In this document: positions 15,237 through 23,623 of the stretch, piece after piece
How positions within the stretch are numbered: the stretch's first letter is position 1
Layout: every line of letters starts with the position of its first letter
From: Terriglobia bacterium
Lineage (GTDB): Bacteria > Acidobacteriota > Terriglobia > Terriglobales > Acidobacteriaceae
DNA: 64,000 nucleotides
Direction of reading: 5' to 3'
Assembly (NCBI GenBank): GCA_020072585.1
Contig: JAIQGL010000002.1
Span: 1 to 64,000, forward strand
Notes under the pieces: model-generated
Seen by the model: the letters and a program-made list of their open reading frames with translations, nothing else
The model's database searches: none
What the model was told of the DNA's origin: nothing
Program-made: the position numbers and the translations under genes

Positions 15237-16793
15237 TTATTTCCTGGCCGGATTGTAGGGAGTGGGCGTTGGTGTTTGAGCTTTGAAGTCTATCTCCTCG
15301 TTGAGTTTGTCGATCATCGAACGCACTGCCGCGGCGCGCTCGCCGAACGGGGCATATTCCAGATACTTATTCAGGGATTCGCTGGTGCCCGGCGGGACCA
15401 CGTATTTTCCATGCTCCAGCGTGCCTTGCCCGAACAGGATGGAAGCCTTGATGTAGTAAGCGTCTGCCATGCTGGGATCAGAAGAGATGGCGCGTTCGCA
15501 GGCAGGCAGCGCTTCTTGTTCGCGTTTCAGGTTGTAATACGTGGCGCACAGGTTGAAGTAGGGCAAGGCTGGATAGGCGGCCATTTCCGAGGCCTGGGTA
15601 AATGGCCCAATGGCTTCATCATATTTTTTCAGCTGTACCAGCAGGTTGCCTTCAGCGTTCAGCATCTGGCCCAACCCGGTTTTGGTGCGTCCTGAATCGG
15701 GTTTTTCTTCCAGTATTTTTCTGGCGGCTGCCACGCCTTTTTCATAAGCCTGAAGTGCATCGCTCTGTTTGTTTACGTTGTTGAGCGCGCCGCCCAGGGC
15801 TTGATAGTACTCCCACTGTGTTGGATCATCCGCGATTGCCTGACTGCACTTCTCAATCGCCGCCTCGGTTTTGCCATGATTCATCAGGGCATTGCATGCC
15901 AGGTAATGCGACGTTGCCGGTTGCGTGGACAAGGCAGCGGCCTTGTCATACAGCGCCACCGCCTCATCGACTTTATCGATCCGGTTGTCACAATCGGCTT
16001 CAGCAAGCAAAAGGTCGATGACGTTTTTGAGCGCCCGGTCAGTGTCGGATGGATTGGCCAGTATCTTTTCCGCCACCTCAACGCCCCGGGCAAAGCTCTC
16101 CGCCGCCTCCTGGTAGCGCATTTGACGCATCTGGAGCGTGCCCAGGTTCTGGTAGAACTCCCAGCGATTGCGGTCCAGAACAATGAGCTGCTGTAGCAGG
16201 TCAATCGCGGACCCCCAGGCCTCGAGTTCCATTGCGGTATGAAACCGGGAGATCAGGCGGTTGATCTTGGCCGCATTGGAATTCTCCTGGCGGATCAACT
16301 CAAGCTGCTCTTTGGTTTTTTTGCCGGCAGCCAGGTTCGTTTCTCCGCCTGGGACCACCGGCTCCCGTGTCGCAGTCGACAAATCCACATTCAGAATATT
16401 GTGGACGTTTATGTCGCTGTCTTCGCCGATATTTTTTTTGCCGGAATAAACGTGGCTGCCATCGGAGGCGGTGATCTCAATCTCGTAAACGCCGTAGTCC
16501 ACGCCTATCATGACGAAAGCGCCTTTTTTGTCGGTCTTTACTTTGTAAACGCGGCCGGTCCCCTCCATCACCGTGGGCGTTTCTACCCTGGCGGCGGGGT
16601 CCTTGCGCATATGTCTATCCACGATGCCGACATTTTTGTAGACAATCTCAGCGCCCACCAGTGGGTTGCCCTCGCGGTCCAGGATGCGTCCAGAGACGGT
16701 TGCCACCCCCCAGTGCTGTGGCGGCAATACCATTGCGATCAGATGTTGTGGCGGCAGCAACAGCGCGATCAGGATTAGGCAGCAGCTCTTCAA
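15237..16793 (-). CDS. Secreted TPR protein with carboxypeptidase-like N-domain (copy 1)
   Basis: A 518-residue protein starting at TTG 16793 with GGAGAA upstream. It has a signal peptide (MKSCCLILIALLLPPQ), then a beta-sandwich of the carboxypeptidase-regulatory type (ATVSGRILDREGNPLVGAEI, up to about residue 150), then a chain of TPR repeats (residues about 190-470: WEFYQNLGTLQMRQMRYQEA, HYLACNALMNHGKTEAAIEK, WEYYQALGGALN, PYFNLCATYYNLKREQEAL). It ends in a Pro/Thr-rich tail. TPR domains mediate protein-protein contact; no enzyme is present. It is a close paralogue of the gene immediately upstream (18438-16936) and probably arose by tandem duplication. Confidence 0.88.
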   Translation of the reverse strand: MKSCCLILIALLLPPQHLIAMVLPPQHWGVATVSGRILDREGNPLVGAEIVYKNVGIVDRHMRKDPAARVETPTVMEGTGRVYKVKTDKKGAFVMIGVDYGVYEIEITASDGSHVYSGKKNIGEDSDINVHNILNVDLSTATREPVVPGGETNLAAGKKTKEQLELIRQENSNAAKINRLISRFHTAMELEAWGSAIDLLQQLIVLDRNRWEFYQNLGTLQMRQMRYQEAAESFARGVEVAEKILANPSDTDRALKNVIDLLLAEADCDNRIDKVDEAVALYDKAAALSTQPATSHYLACNALMNHGKTEAAIEKCSQAIADDPTQWEYYQALGGALNNVNKQSDALQAYEKGVAAARKILEEKPDSGRTKTGLGQMLNAEGNLLVQLKKYDEAIGPFTQASEMAAYPALPYFNLCATYYNLKREQEALPACERAISSDPSMADAYYIKASILFGQGTLEHGKYVVPPGTSESLNKYLEYAPFGERAAAVRSMIDKLNEEIDFKAQTPTPTPYNPARK

Positions 16794-16935
16794 TTTGTGT
16801 TCTCCGGCAAATCTTAACTCAATCTCTCGCAGTCGATACTTTCAATCGACACCGGCGCCCGCCAAAAAGTTTCGCCGCTGCTCCATTTGCCTGAGCAAGG
16901 CAACCATCGGATCAACCTGAGACCTCGATTCGGGC

Positions 16936-18438
16936 TTATTTCCTTGCCGGTTTGTACGGAGTCGGCGTTGGAGTCTGGGCTTTCAGCTCTATTTCCTCAT
17001 TCAGCTTGTCGATCATCGAACGCACGGCACTGGCGTGCTGGCCAAACGGAGCGTACTCCAGATACTTATTCAGCGATTCGCTCGTACCCGGCGGGACCAC
17101 GTACTTTCCATGCTCCAGCGTGCCTTGCCCGAACAGGATGGAAGCCTTGATGTAATAAGCGTCTGACATGCTGGGATCAGAAGAGATGGCCCGTTCACAG
17201 GCGGGCAGCGCGTCTTGCCCGCGCTTCATGTTGTAGTATGTGGCGCACAGGTTGAAATACGGCATGGCCGGATAAGCCGCCACTTCCGCGGCTTGCGTGA
17301 ATACGGCAATTGCTTCATCAAACTTCTTCTGGCTCACCAGCAGGTTGCCTTCTGAGTTCAGCATCTGGCCCAGCCCGGTCTTGGCGCGCCCTGAATCGGG
17401 TTGGGCCTCCAGGATTTTTTGGGCGGCTGCCACGCCCTTTTCGTAGGCTTGCAGTGCGTCCTGTGGTTTGTTTGCGGTGTTCAGGGCCCCGCCCAGCACC
17501 TGATAGAACTCCCACTGCGTTGGATCATCCGCGATTGCCTGATTGCATTTCTCAATTGCTGCTTCGGTCTTGCCGTTGTTGCTGAGCGCATTGCAGGCCC
17601 GGTAGTGCGCCATTCCCGGATGCGGAGTCACCGCCGCTGCCTTGTCGTACAGCGCCACGGATTCCTCCATCTTGCCCAGCCGGTTATAACAATCGCCTTC
17701 CGCAATCAGCATATCGCCTATGCTGGCACGGGCCTCGGCCGGATCAGTCGCTGCGGGCAATAGTTTTTCCGCCACCTCCACGCCCTTGGCAAAATTCTTC
17801 GCGGCCTCCTCGTAGTGCCTCTGGTTGGCCTGAATGGTGCCCAGGTTCTGGTAAAACTCCCAGCGGTTGGCGTCTATGGCGATGAGCTGTTGCAGCAGGT
17901 CAGTGGCAGTCGGCCAGTCCTGCGTTTCCAGTGCGCTGTGAAACTGCACGATCAAGCGGTTGATCTTCCCAGCGTTGGAGTTTTCCGTCTTGATCAGCTC
18001 CATCTGCTCTTTTGATTTCTTGCCCGCCGCCAGGTTCGTCTCCGCTCCCGGCGCCACGGCGCCCGCGGGAACAACAGAGAGATCAACGTTTAAAACATTG
18101 GAGACGTTCGGGTCAGCGTTGTCCCCGATTCGCTTCTTGCCTGTATAAATCCTGCTGCCGTCCGGGGCCTTGACCTCAATTTCATAGATCCCAAAATCCA
18201 CCCCCAACAGAAGGAATGTGCCTTTTTTGTCCGTCTTGATTTTGTAGAGGCGGCCGGTCCCATCGATGATCTTTGGCTGGTCCGTCATCCCATCAATGAC
18301 CTGGCCAACATGCTTGTAGATGATCTCGGCGCCGGCCATGGGCTTGCCTTCACGGTCCAGAATGGTGCCGGTAACCGTCGCATACCACCGCTGCATCGGC
18401 AACAAGAGCGCTAAAAAAATCAGGCCGTAACTTTTCAT
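16936..18438 (-). CDS. Secreted TPR protein with carboxypeptidase-like N-domain (copy 2)
   Basis: A 500-residue paralogue of the 16793-15237 protein with identical architecture: signal peptide (MKSYGLIFLALLLPMQ), beta-sandwich (TVTGTILDREGKPMAGAEI), then TPR array and TPTPYKPARK tail. ATG 18438 was chosen because it aligns with the start of the sister gene and follows a G-rich sequence; the frame remains open to 18483. The C-terminal half is more conserved between copies than the N-domain, and the block SSDPSM.DAYYIKASILFGQ near the end is nearly identical. The spacing of 142 bases and common direction suggest one operon. Confidence 0.88.
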   Translation of the reverse strand: MKSYGLIFLALLLPMQRWYATVTGTILDREGKPMAGAEIIYKHVGQVIDGMTDQPKIIDGTGRLYKIKTDKKGTFLLLGVDFGIYEIEVKAPDGSRIYTGKKRIGDNADPNVSNVLNVDLSVVPAGAVAPGAETNLAAGKKSKEQMELIKTENSNAGKINRLIVQFHSALETQDWPTATDLLQQLIAIDANRWEFYQNLGTIQANQRHYEEAAKNFAKGVEVAEKLLPAATDPAEARASIGDMLIAEGDCYNRLGKMEESVALYDKAAAVTPHPGMAHYRACNALSNNGKTEAAIEKCNQAIADDPTQWEFYQVLGGALNTANKPQDALQAYEKGVAAAQKILEAQPDSGRAKTGLGQMLNSEGNLLVSQKKFDEAIAVFTQAAEVAAYPAMPYFNLCATYYNMKRGQDALPACERAISSDPSMSDAYYIKASILFGQGTLEHGKYVVPPGTSESLNKYLEYAPFGQHASAVRSMIDKLNEEIELKAQTPTPTPYKPARK

Positions 18439-18708
18439 AAAGGCCCCCAGCAGCAAACCCCAGAGCCATGTTTCCAGAGTCATGTTTCCAGAGCCATGGA
18501 CTTAAGCAAATTCTAGACCAAAGTGCGCTGGCGCGAACGGGATAAATCGGACACCAGGGCCCATCGCCGAAGTGTTCCTCTTCTATCCATATCGCAAGCG
18601 ATCATAGAGTTTAAGCATGGGACGAAATGCATATAAGTGGCCATGAGGTTGCGCTTCTCAATTGCCAATCTTGGCAATTCCGGCGATTTTGGCAATCTGT
18701 ATGAAGTC

Positions 18709-18785
18709 GCGCGGCGTAATAATCGCCGCGCCTCAAGCTGTCATCGTGAGCGAGCGGCGAAGCCGGGAGTCGAACGATCTAAACC
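18709..18785 (+). repeat. Repeat B, copy 1
   Basis: A GCGCGGCGTAATAATCGCCG-type palindrome is followed by TGTCATCGTGAGCGAGCGGC and GAGTCGAACGATCTAAA. It aligns with 19021-19102. Its TGTCAT..TGAGCG start resembles repeat A. Confidence 0.7.
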
Positions 18786-19020
18786 GGCAAAGCCAACCTT
18801 ATGCCCCTCTGCCTGTGTACCTTCAGCCAGAGACCCACCCCCCATAGACGCTATGTTGAAAGCAAAGGGCAAACCCAAATTCGACAGTACTGTCGACCGA
18901 ACTGTCGAAGCTTCTTTTTGGCCGTTTTCCCCGGTCAAATCGGTGTCATTGAACAGGTCTTTTAGCCGTTGTAACCCTCTGCTGACGCATCGGTCGGCAG
19001 TGGGTCGCACCGTTCCAAAG

Positions 19021-19102
19021 CTGCGCGGCGCAAAGACCGCCGCACTTCGAACTGTCATTGTGAGCGAACGGCGCAGCCGGGAGACGAACGATCTAAAACC
19101 AG
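19021..19102 (+). repeat. Repeat B, copy 2
   Basis: Direct repeat of 18709-18785. Shared words are TGTCAT, GTGAGCGA, GGCG..GCCGGGAG and CGAACGATCTAAA. Confidence 0.7.
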
Positions 19103-19317
19103 AGCCTCAAATTTTGGCTGATTGCTGACTACAGAAGTGCTGACCGCCAATTTTCAAAGAACGTACCTGTTGCACCCTGAGGCGCTGCCGAAATATAGCG
19201 CATAATGAAGAGCGAATCAAGAGCGAAAGTTATCATGTCACGTGTCCGCATAATTTCCAAAATGCCGCCATTCAGCATCCCACGCGTAAATCTTGTCTCG
19301 GCAACAACTCCTCACCC

Positions 19318-19443
19318 TGTCATCCTGACCGACGCCGATGGACCCTGACCCTGAGCTTGCGAAGGGGAACGGGGAGTAAGGCGGAGTGGAAGGACCCCGG
19401 CACTGTTTCCTTTGCCATGCCGCATCAGGGAGTTTTCCCCATA
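19318..19443 (+). repeat. Repeat A, copy 2
   Basis: It begins TGTCATCCTGACCGACG and ends CATCAGGGAGTTTTCCCCAT, where GGGAGTTTTCCC is itself palindromic. It aligns with 2183-2305 and shares its end with 52704-52816. Confidence 0.8.
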
Positions 19444-19548
19444 CATTTTCATGTTGATTTTGGACCTGTCGTGGCTCCGCCGCGCGCAGCGCACAAAGAG
19501 GAAATGTGCCAGCCATATTTGTAGTAGGATTACAGCCTTCGTACGTGC

Positions 19549-20775
19549 ATGAAATCTCTCTTCGCTGGATACTACCGCCCCACCAAGGAAGAGTTCGACG
19601 AACTCTGGAAGAACTGTATTTTCGTCTTTGATACCAGCGTACTACTAGACCTCTATCGATCCACGGCAAAGACTCGCGATGTCTTGCTGAGCATTCTTGA
19701 GAAGATTAAGGACCGTATCTGGCTTCCTTATCAGGCCGCGTGGGAATACCAAGAAAATCGCCTAGACGTTATTGCTGAGGAACGTGAGCTTTACTCAGAG
19801 CTCAGAAAAGCACTGGATGGACTGGCTAAATCCGTTCAGCAGAAGATGCACAATCATGCAGTTGAAAGCGCAGAAAAAATCAAAGAGGAGCTTGAAGCGG
19901 CGACCAAGAAGATAGTGGCTATTATCGACCAAGGTGCCAGTGACCATCCTGATCTGATTGCATCTGATCATATCCGGGAAAAGATAACAGAGTTATTTGA
20001 TGGTCGCGTTGGCCACAAACTGGATGAAAAACGTTTGGCCGACATTTATAAGGACGGCCCCAGGCGCTACGAGCAGAAAATACCACCCGGTTACAAAGAT
20101 GTGGAAAAGGGAGGCACGAGGCAGTTTGGTGATCTTGTAATTTGGAACGAGATTTTAGACCACGCACGGAGTAAGAAGCGGGCAATCATTTTTATTACAA
20201 GCGATACAAAGGAAGATTGGTGGTGGAAACAAGGCCAGTTTACTGTTGGACCTCGACCGGAACTCGTTCAAGAATTAATGGCACTCTCCGAAGAACGATT
20301 TTATATGTATAACGTCGAACGTTTCTTGAAGGAGGCGGAGAAGAATCTAGATACAAAAGTGGGGACGGGAACAGTAAAAAAAGCGGCAGAAGAATTCAAG
20401 GAGATAGAGCAGAAACGCACACTAGAAGCACCTCTGTACGATATGACAGGCATAGAACGCTCGTTACTGCATCAATCCGAACTAAGGGAGGGGCTTACGC
20501 ATTTGTCGTCATCGCAATGGTCAACGGTGCCAATGGAAGATTGGGTTCGAGCCGTTCAGATTGCAACTGGTAGGTCTTTGAGCCAGCTTGAAAGTGCTTA
20601 TTTAGCAAGACTTATCGGGACCCCAGGAGCAGTGGACGCAACCGCCGCTGTTGTCCCAAGTTGCTGGGACATTGCAAAGTTTTGGGGTACTCTTTTTCGT
20701 CAACTCGAATCCAAAGGTATTGTCCTTTCCCCCATTTCATCTCCCCCTAATCCTACTGGAAGCAACTTTAAGTAG
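19549..20775 (+). CDS. PIN-like domain protein (putative RNase)
   Basis: A 408-residue protein with a PIN-like (PIN_8 type) domain in the first 260 residues. Asp28 lies in FVFDTSVLLDLYR, WLPYQAAWEYQENR follows, and an acidic pair lies in FGDLVIWNEIL and FITSDTKEDWWW, the pattern expected for metal-dependent RNA cleavage. A long helical, Lys/Glu-rich segment (about 60-125) is inserted between the first and second blocks. The C-terminal 150 residues are unrecognised. Base composition is AT-richer than neighbours, the gene stands alone, and repeats lie upstream, which suggests horizontal acquisition. PIN_8 proteins occur in abortive-infection contexts, but no partner is seen here. Confidence 0.8.
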   Translation: MKSLFAGYYRPTKEEFDELWKNCIFVFDTSVLLDLYRSTAKTRDVLLSILEKIKDRIWLPYQAAWEYQENRLDVIAEERELYSELRKALDGLAKSVQQKMHNHAVESAEKIKEELEAATKKIVAIIDQGASDHPDLIASDHIREKITELFDGRVGHKLDEKRLADIYKDGPRRYEQKIPPGYKDVEKGGTRQFGDLVIWNEILDHARSKKRAIIFITSDTKEDWWWKQGQFTVGPRPELVQELMALSEERFYMYNVERFLKEAEKNLDTKVGTGTVKKAAEEFKEIEQKRTLEAPLYDMTGIERSLLHQSELREGLTHLSSSQWSTVPMEDWVRAVQIATGRSLSQLESAYLARLIGTPGAVDATAAVVPSCWDIAKFWGTLFRQLESKGIVLSPISSPPNPTGSNFK

Positions 20776-20843
20776 ATCCTGTAGCCTCGATCGCGTGCGC
20801 CAGCCTAATCAAAACCAGCCTGCGTGGCCAGTTTGTTTGTTTT

Positions 20844-21146
20844 CTATTTCCGTCGTTGCGTTGGCAATGGCGTTTTGAGTCTCTTTTCAAGTGCAATGCG
20901 GACTTTACCGAATTGTGCCCAATCGTCGTTTTCAGCCGAGTCTAGCTGGTTTAACAGCAGGGTATTGATTTCAAGCTGTACTTCTTGGGTAAGTCCAAGC
21001 ATGTCCCTGAGATCACGAGTGTTAATGATGTCGGTTTGGCCCAGTTCCTCCAGCCTTTGAACAATGAAATGAAACGAGCGATTCAGCAGGAACATGCGGC
21101 GGTAAATATTTAGCCTCTCACCGCTGGTGAAATTGACAGCAGCCAT
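20844..21146 (-). CDS. Small helical hypothetical protein
   Basis: A 100-residue protein starting at ATG 21146 with GAGAGGCGA upstream. Mostly helical by eye (RRMFLLNRSFHFIVQRLEEL, DLRDMLGLTQEVQLEINTLL), with a basic end (KRLKTPLPTQRRK). It converges with the PIN gene, 68 bases apart, and shares its AT-richer composition. It is not a recognised antitoxin, but it could belong to the same acquired segment. The family is unknown. Confidence 0.6.
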   Translation of the reverse strand: MAAVNFTSGERLNIYRRMFLLNRSFHFIVQRLEELGQTDIINTRDLRDMLGLTQEVQLEINTLLLNQLDSAENDDWAQFGKVRIALEKRLKTPLPTQRRK

Positions 21147-21266
21147 TGTCGCCTCTCATTAGGTGTTTTTGTTTGCCACCTGCTGATTGTCGTCTATGGG
21201 TTCCTTTTCACCTATCGGAGCTAACCGACAGCCCCAAAATTTCAAATTTTAAATTGCAAATTTCCT

Positions 21267-22766
21267 TCACTCGGTCCAATCAAACGTCCTGGTTACTGCC
21301 TTCTTCCACTGCCTGTACATCTGCTCGCGGCGTGCTTCATCGAGTTCGGGCTTCCACGTTTTTTCCGCCCGCCAGTGGCCGCAAAGCGCTTCCACGCCGT
21401 TGAAGAATCCCACAGCCAGCCCTGCTGCGTAAGCGGCGCCCAGTCCTGTGGTCTCTTTGATCGCGGGTATCACCACCGGACGGTCCAGAATGTCTGCCTG
21501 AAACTGCATGAGCAGATGGTTGTTCACCATCCCACCATCCACGCGCAGCACTTCCAGCCGTATGCCGGAATCCTGCTCCATCGCCTCCACAACCTCGCGC
21601 GTCTGGGACGCCACGGATTCCAGGACCGCGCGCGCGAGATGGCCTTTGTTGGCATAGCGCGTAAGCCCCACAATCACGCCGCGCGCGCTCTCTTTCCAAT
21701 AAGGAGCGTACAGCCCGGAAAATGCCGGGACCATGTAGACGCCGCCGTTGTCTTGCACCGTAAGCGCCAGCTCTTCGATCTCCGCGCTGGTCTTGATCAG
21801 GCCAAGATTGTCGCGCAGCCACTGCACCAGCGCTCCGCCGATGGCGACGCTGCCTTCCAGCGCATACCGCGCCGGTTGCTTTCCCAGCTTGTAAGCCACG
21901 GTCGTAAGCAGCCCGTGCCTGGATACCACCGGACGCTCGCCGGTATTCATCAGCAGGAAACAGCCGGTGCCGTATGTGTTTTTTGCTTCTCCTTTCTTGA
22001 AGCAGGTCTGACCCACCAGGGCCGCCTGCTGATCGCCAAGGATTCCGGCGATTGGCACGCCCTGCAACGGGCCCTCCGCAATGCGGCCGTAAATCTCACT
22101 GCTGGAGCGGATTTCGGGGAGAATTTGCCGGGGAAGGGAAAGCGCGCGCAACAACTCCGCGTCCCACTGGAGTGTATGCAGGTTCATCAACTGGGTGCGG
22201 CTTGCGTTGGTCACGTCAGTTGCGTGAACGCCGCCATTCTCGCCGCCGGTCAGGTTCCACAGCAGGAACGTGTCCATGTTGCCAAAGATCACGTCGCCGG
22301 CCTCTGCCTGCTGCCGCACGCCGGCTATACTTTCAAGCAGCCAGTTGACTTTGAGAGCGCTGAAGTAGGTTGAGAGTGGTAGTCCGGTGCGGCTCCGAAA
22401 AAATTCGTCGCCTGTTTCCCGGGCCAGCCTGGCCACCTCGCCGGCCACGCGCATGTCCTGCCACACAATCGCCGGTGCCAGAGGTTTGCCGGTCTTCCTG
22501 TTCCACAGTACGGTGGTTTCACGCTGGTTGGTGATGCCCACCGCCGCCAGATCGCCCGCCTTCAGGCGCGCTTGGGCCAGCGCTTCACCAATGACATCCT
22601 GCGTTCGCTGCCAGATTTCTTCCGCATCGTGCTCCACCCATCCCGGCTGCGGATAGATCTGGCGATGCTCTTTCTGCGCGCAGGCCGCTATCCTGCCCGC
22701 GCTGTCAAACACAAGGAAACGCGTGCTGGTGGTTCCCTGGTCAATCGCGCCAATGTATTTGGTCAT
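21267..22766 (-). CDS. glpK: Glycerol kinase
   Basis: A 499-residue FGGY-family kinase that phosphorylates glycerol to sn-glycerol-3-phosphate with ATP in the cytoplasm. It begins with the phosphate-binding loop [14 protein letters not shown], followed by [36 protein letters not shown] and WQDMR. Later blocks include [40 protein letters not shown] and [10 protein letters not shown]. Length and motifs match GlpK along its length. No glpF or glpD is adjacent. Confidence 0.96.
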   Translation of the reverse strand: MTKYIGAIDQGTTSTRFLVFDSAGRIAACAQKEHRQIYPQPGWVEHDAEEIWQRTQDVIGEALAQARLKAGDLAAVGITNQRETTVLWNRKTGKPLAPAIVWQDMRVAGEVARLARETGDEFFRSRTGLPLSTYFSALKVNWLLESIAGVRQQAEAGDVIFGNMDTFLLWNLTGGENGGVHATDVTNASRTQLMNLHTLQWDAELLRALSLPRQILPEIRSSSEIYGRIAEGPLQGVPIAGILGDQQAALVGQTCFKKGEAKNTYGTGCFLLMNTGERPVVSRHGLLTTVAYKLGKQPARYALEGSVAIGGALVQWLRDNLGLIKTSAEIEELALTVQDNGGVYMVPAFSGLYAPYWKESARGVIVGLTRYANKGHLARAVLESVASQTREVVEAMEQDSGIRLEVLRVDGGMVNNHLLMQFQADILDRPVVIPAIKETTGLGAAYAAGLAVGFFNGVEALCGHWRAEKTWKPELDEARREQMYRQWKKAVTRTFDWTE

Positions 22767-22938
22767 GATTCGTTCTGCATAATCGCTGAACGCTCCCCCT
22801 CACTTCGAATTGTCAATTGTGGCACTTTTGGCAATCTTACTTTTGCAATCCTGGCAATTGCCGGATGAAGTACTTCCGTCCTCAAGCTTACGCGTATCAT
22901 CTACTTCCGGTACACTTTCATTTTCCAAAGGGAGGACC

Positions 22939-23373
22939 ATGGACAACGCACCGCAGTCATTTTCCAGCCACGCCAAATATGATCCGCTGTTCCACTATTT
23001 TTTATTGCCTGTTCTGGCGATCAATGTATTGGTGGTCGGTTATCTTCTGTTTCGCCATCCCGGAATAGGAGGCACGTGGCTGCTGGTTCTTTCGCTCGCG
23101 TTCCTGGTGCACGTCGAACGCACGCGCAACTATGCCACCCATCTTCAGGACCGTATTATTCGTCTGGAAGAACGCCTTCGTCTGGCGGCGGTCTTACAGG
23201 AGCCCCTGCGCTCCCGCATCGGCGAACTCACCACCTCTCAGCTGGTCGGCCTGCGCTTTGCCTCTGACGCGGAGCTGCCCGCACTTGCCCAGCGTGCGCT
23301 CGACGAAAACCTCAGCCGCTCTGACATCAAGAAAGCCATCACCGACTGGCGGCCGGATTACTCGCGCGTGTAA
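22939..23373 (+). CDS. DUF6526-like two-helix membrane protein
   Basis: A 144-residue protein. ATG 22939 was chosen because GGGAGG precedes it; the frame upstream is repeat DNA. It begins MDNAPQSFSSHAKYDPLFHYF, then has two membrane helices (LLPVLAINVLVVGYLLF and GGTWLLVLSLAFLVHVE) and a cytoplasmic helical domain (LQDRIIRLEERLRLAAVL to IKKAITDWRPDY). The order fits what I recall as DUF6526, abundant in Acidobacteriota. No function is known. Confidence 0.8.
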   Translation: MDNAPQSFSSHAKYDPLFHYFLLPVLAINVLVVGYLLFRHPGIGGTWLLVLSLAFLVHVERTRNYATHLQDRIIRLEERLRLAAVLQEPLRSRIGELTTSQLVGLRFASDAELPALAQRALDENLSRSDIKKAITDWRPDYSRV

Positions 23374-23623
23374 GTTTTGAACTTGGGAAGGGCATATCAG
23401 GCAAAGAATGTGTCCTGATTTGTGAAGTTCGACAGTTCCACGCTTTATATCGCTTGCGTTGGTTTTTACTCAATTGCCCGATTTTGGCAATTCCGGCGAT
23501 TTTGGCAATCTCTTTTGATCAGCGCAAATCTGCGGCAAAATGTTTTTGCGGTAGAACAGGCAGGTACCCACTTTTACCGGCACGTCATATACAATTTCCC
23601 GTCGCTCACCTTAGGAGTCCCAC

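Larger units (their letters stand above)
18439..19548. other. 1.1-kb repeat-rich region without a convincing gene
   Basis: It contains a GGCAAT-type repeat (18661-18697), two direct copies of a repeat of about 60 bp starting GCGCGGCG and including TGTCAT..TGAGCGA and CGAACGATCTAAA (about 18709-18785 and 19021-19102), and repeat A copy 2 (19318-19443). The longest ORF (18637-19128) runs through these repeats and is judged spurious. Confidence 0.65.

Noticed and set aside
18637-19128. ORF of 163 codons in the gene-free region
   Set aside because: It runs through repeat B and GGCAAT repeats, has no ribosome binding site and reads as low-complexity Arg/Ser-rich protein; it looks like chance.
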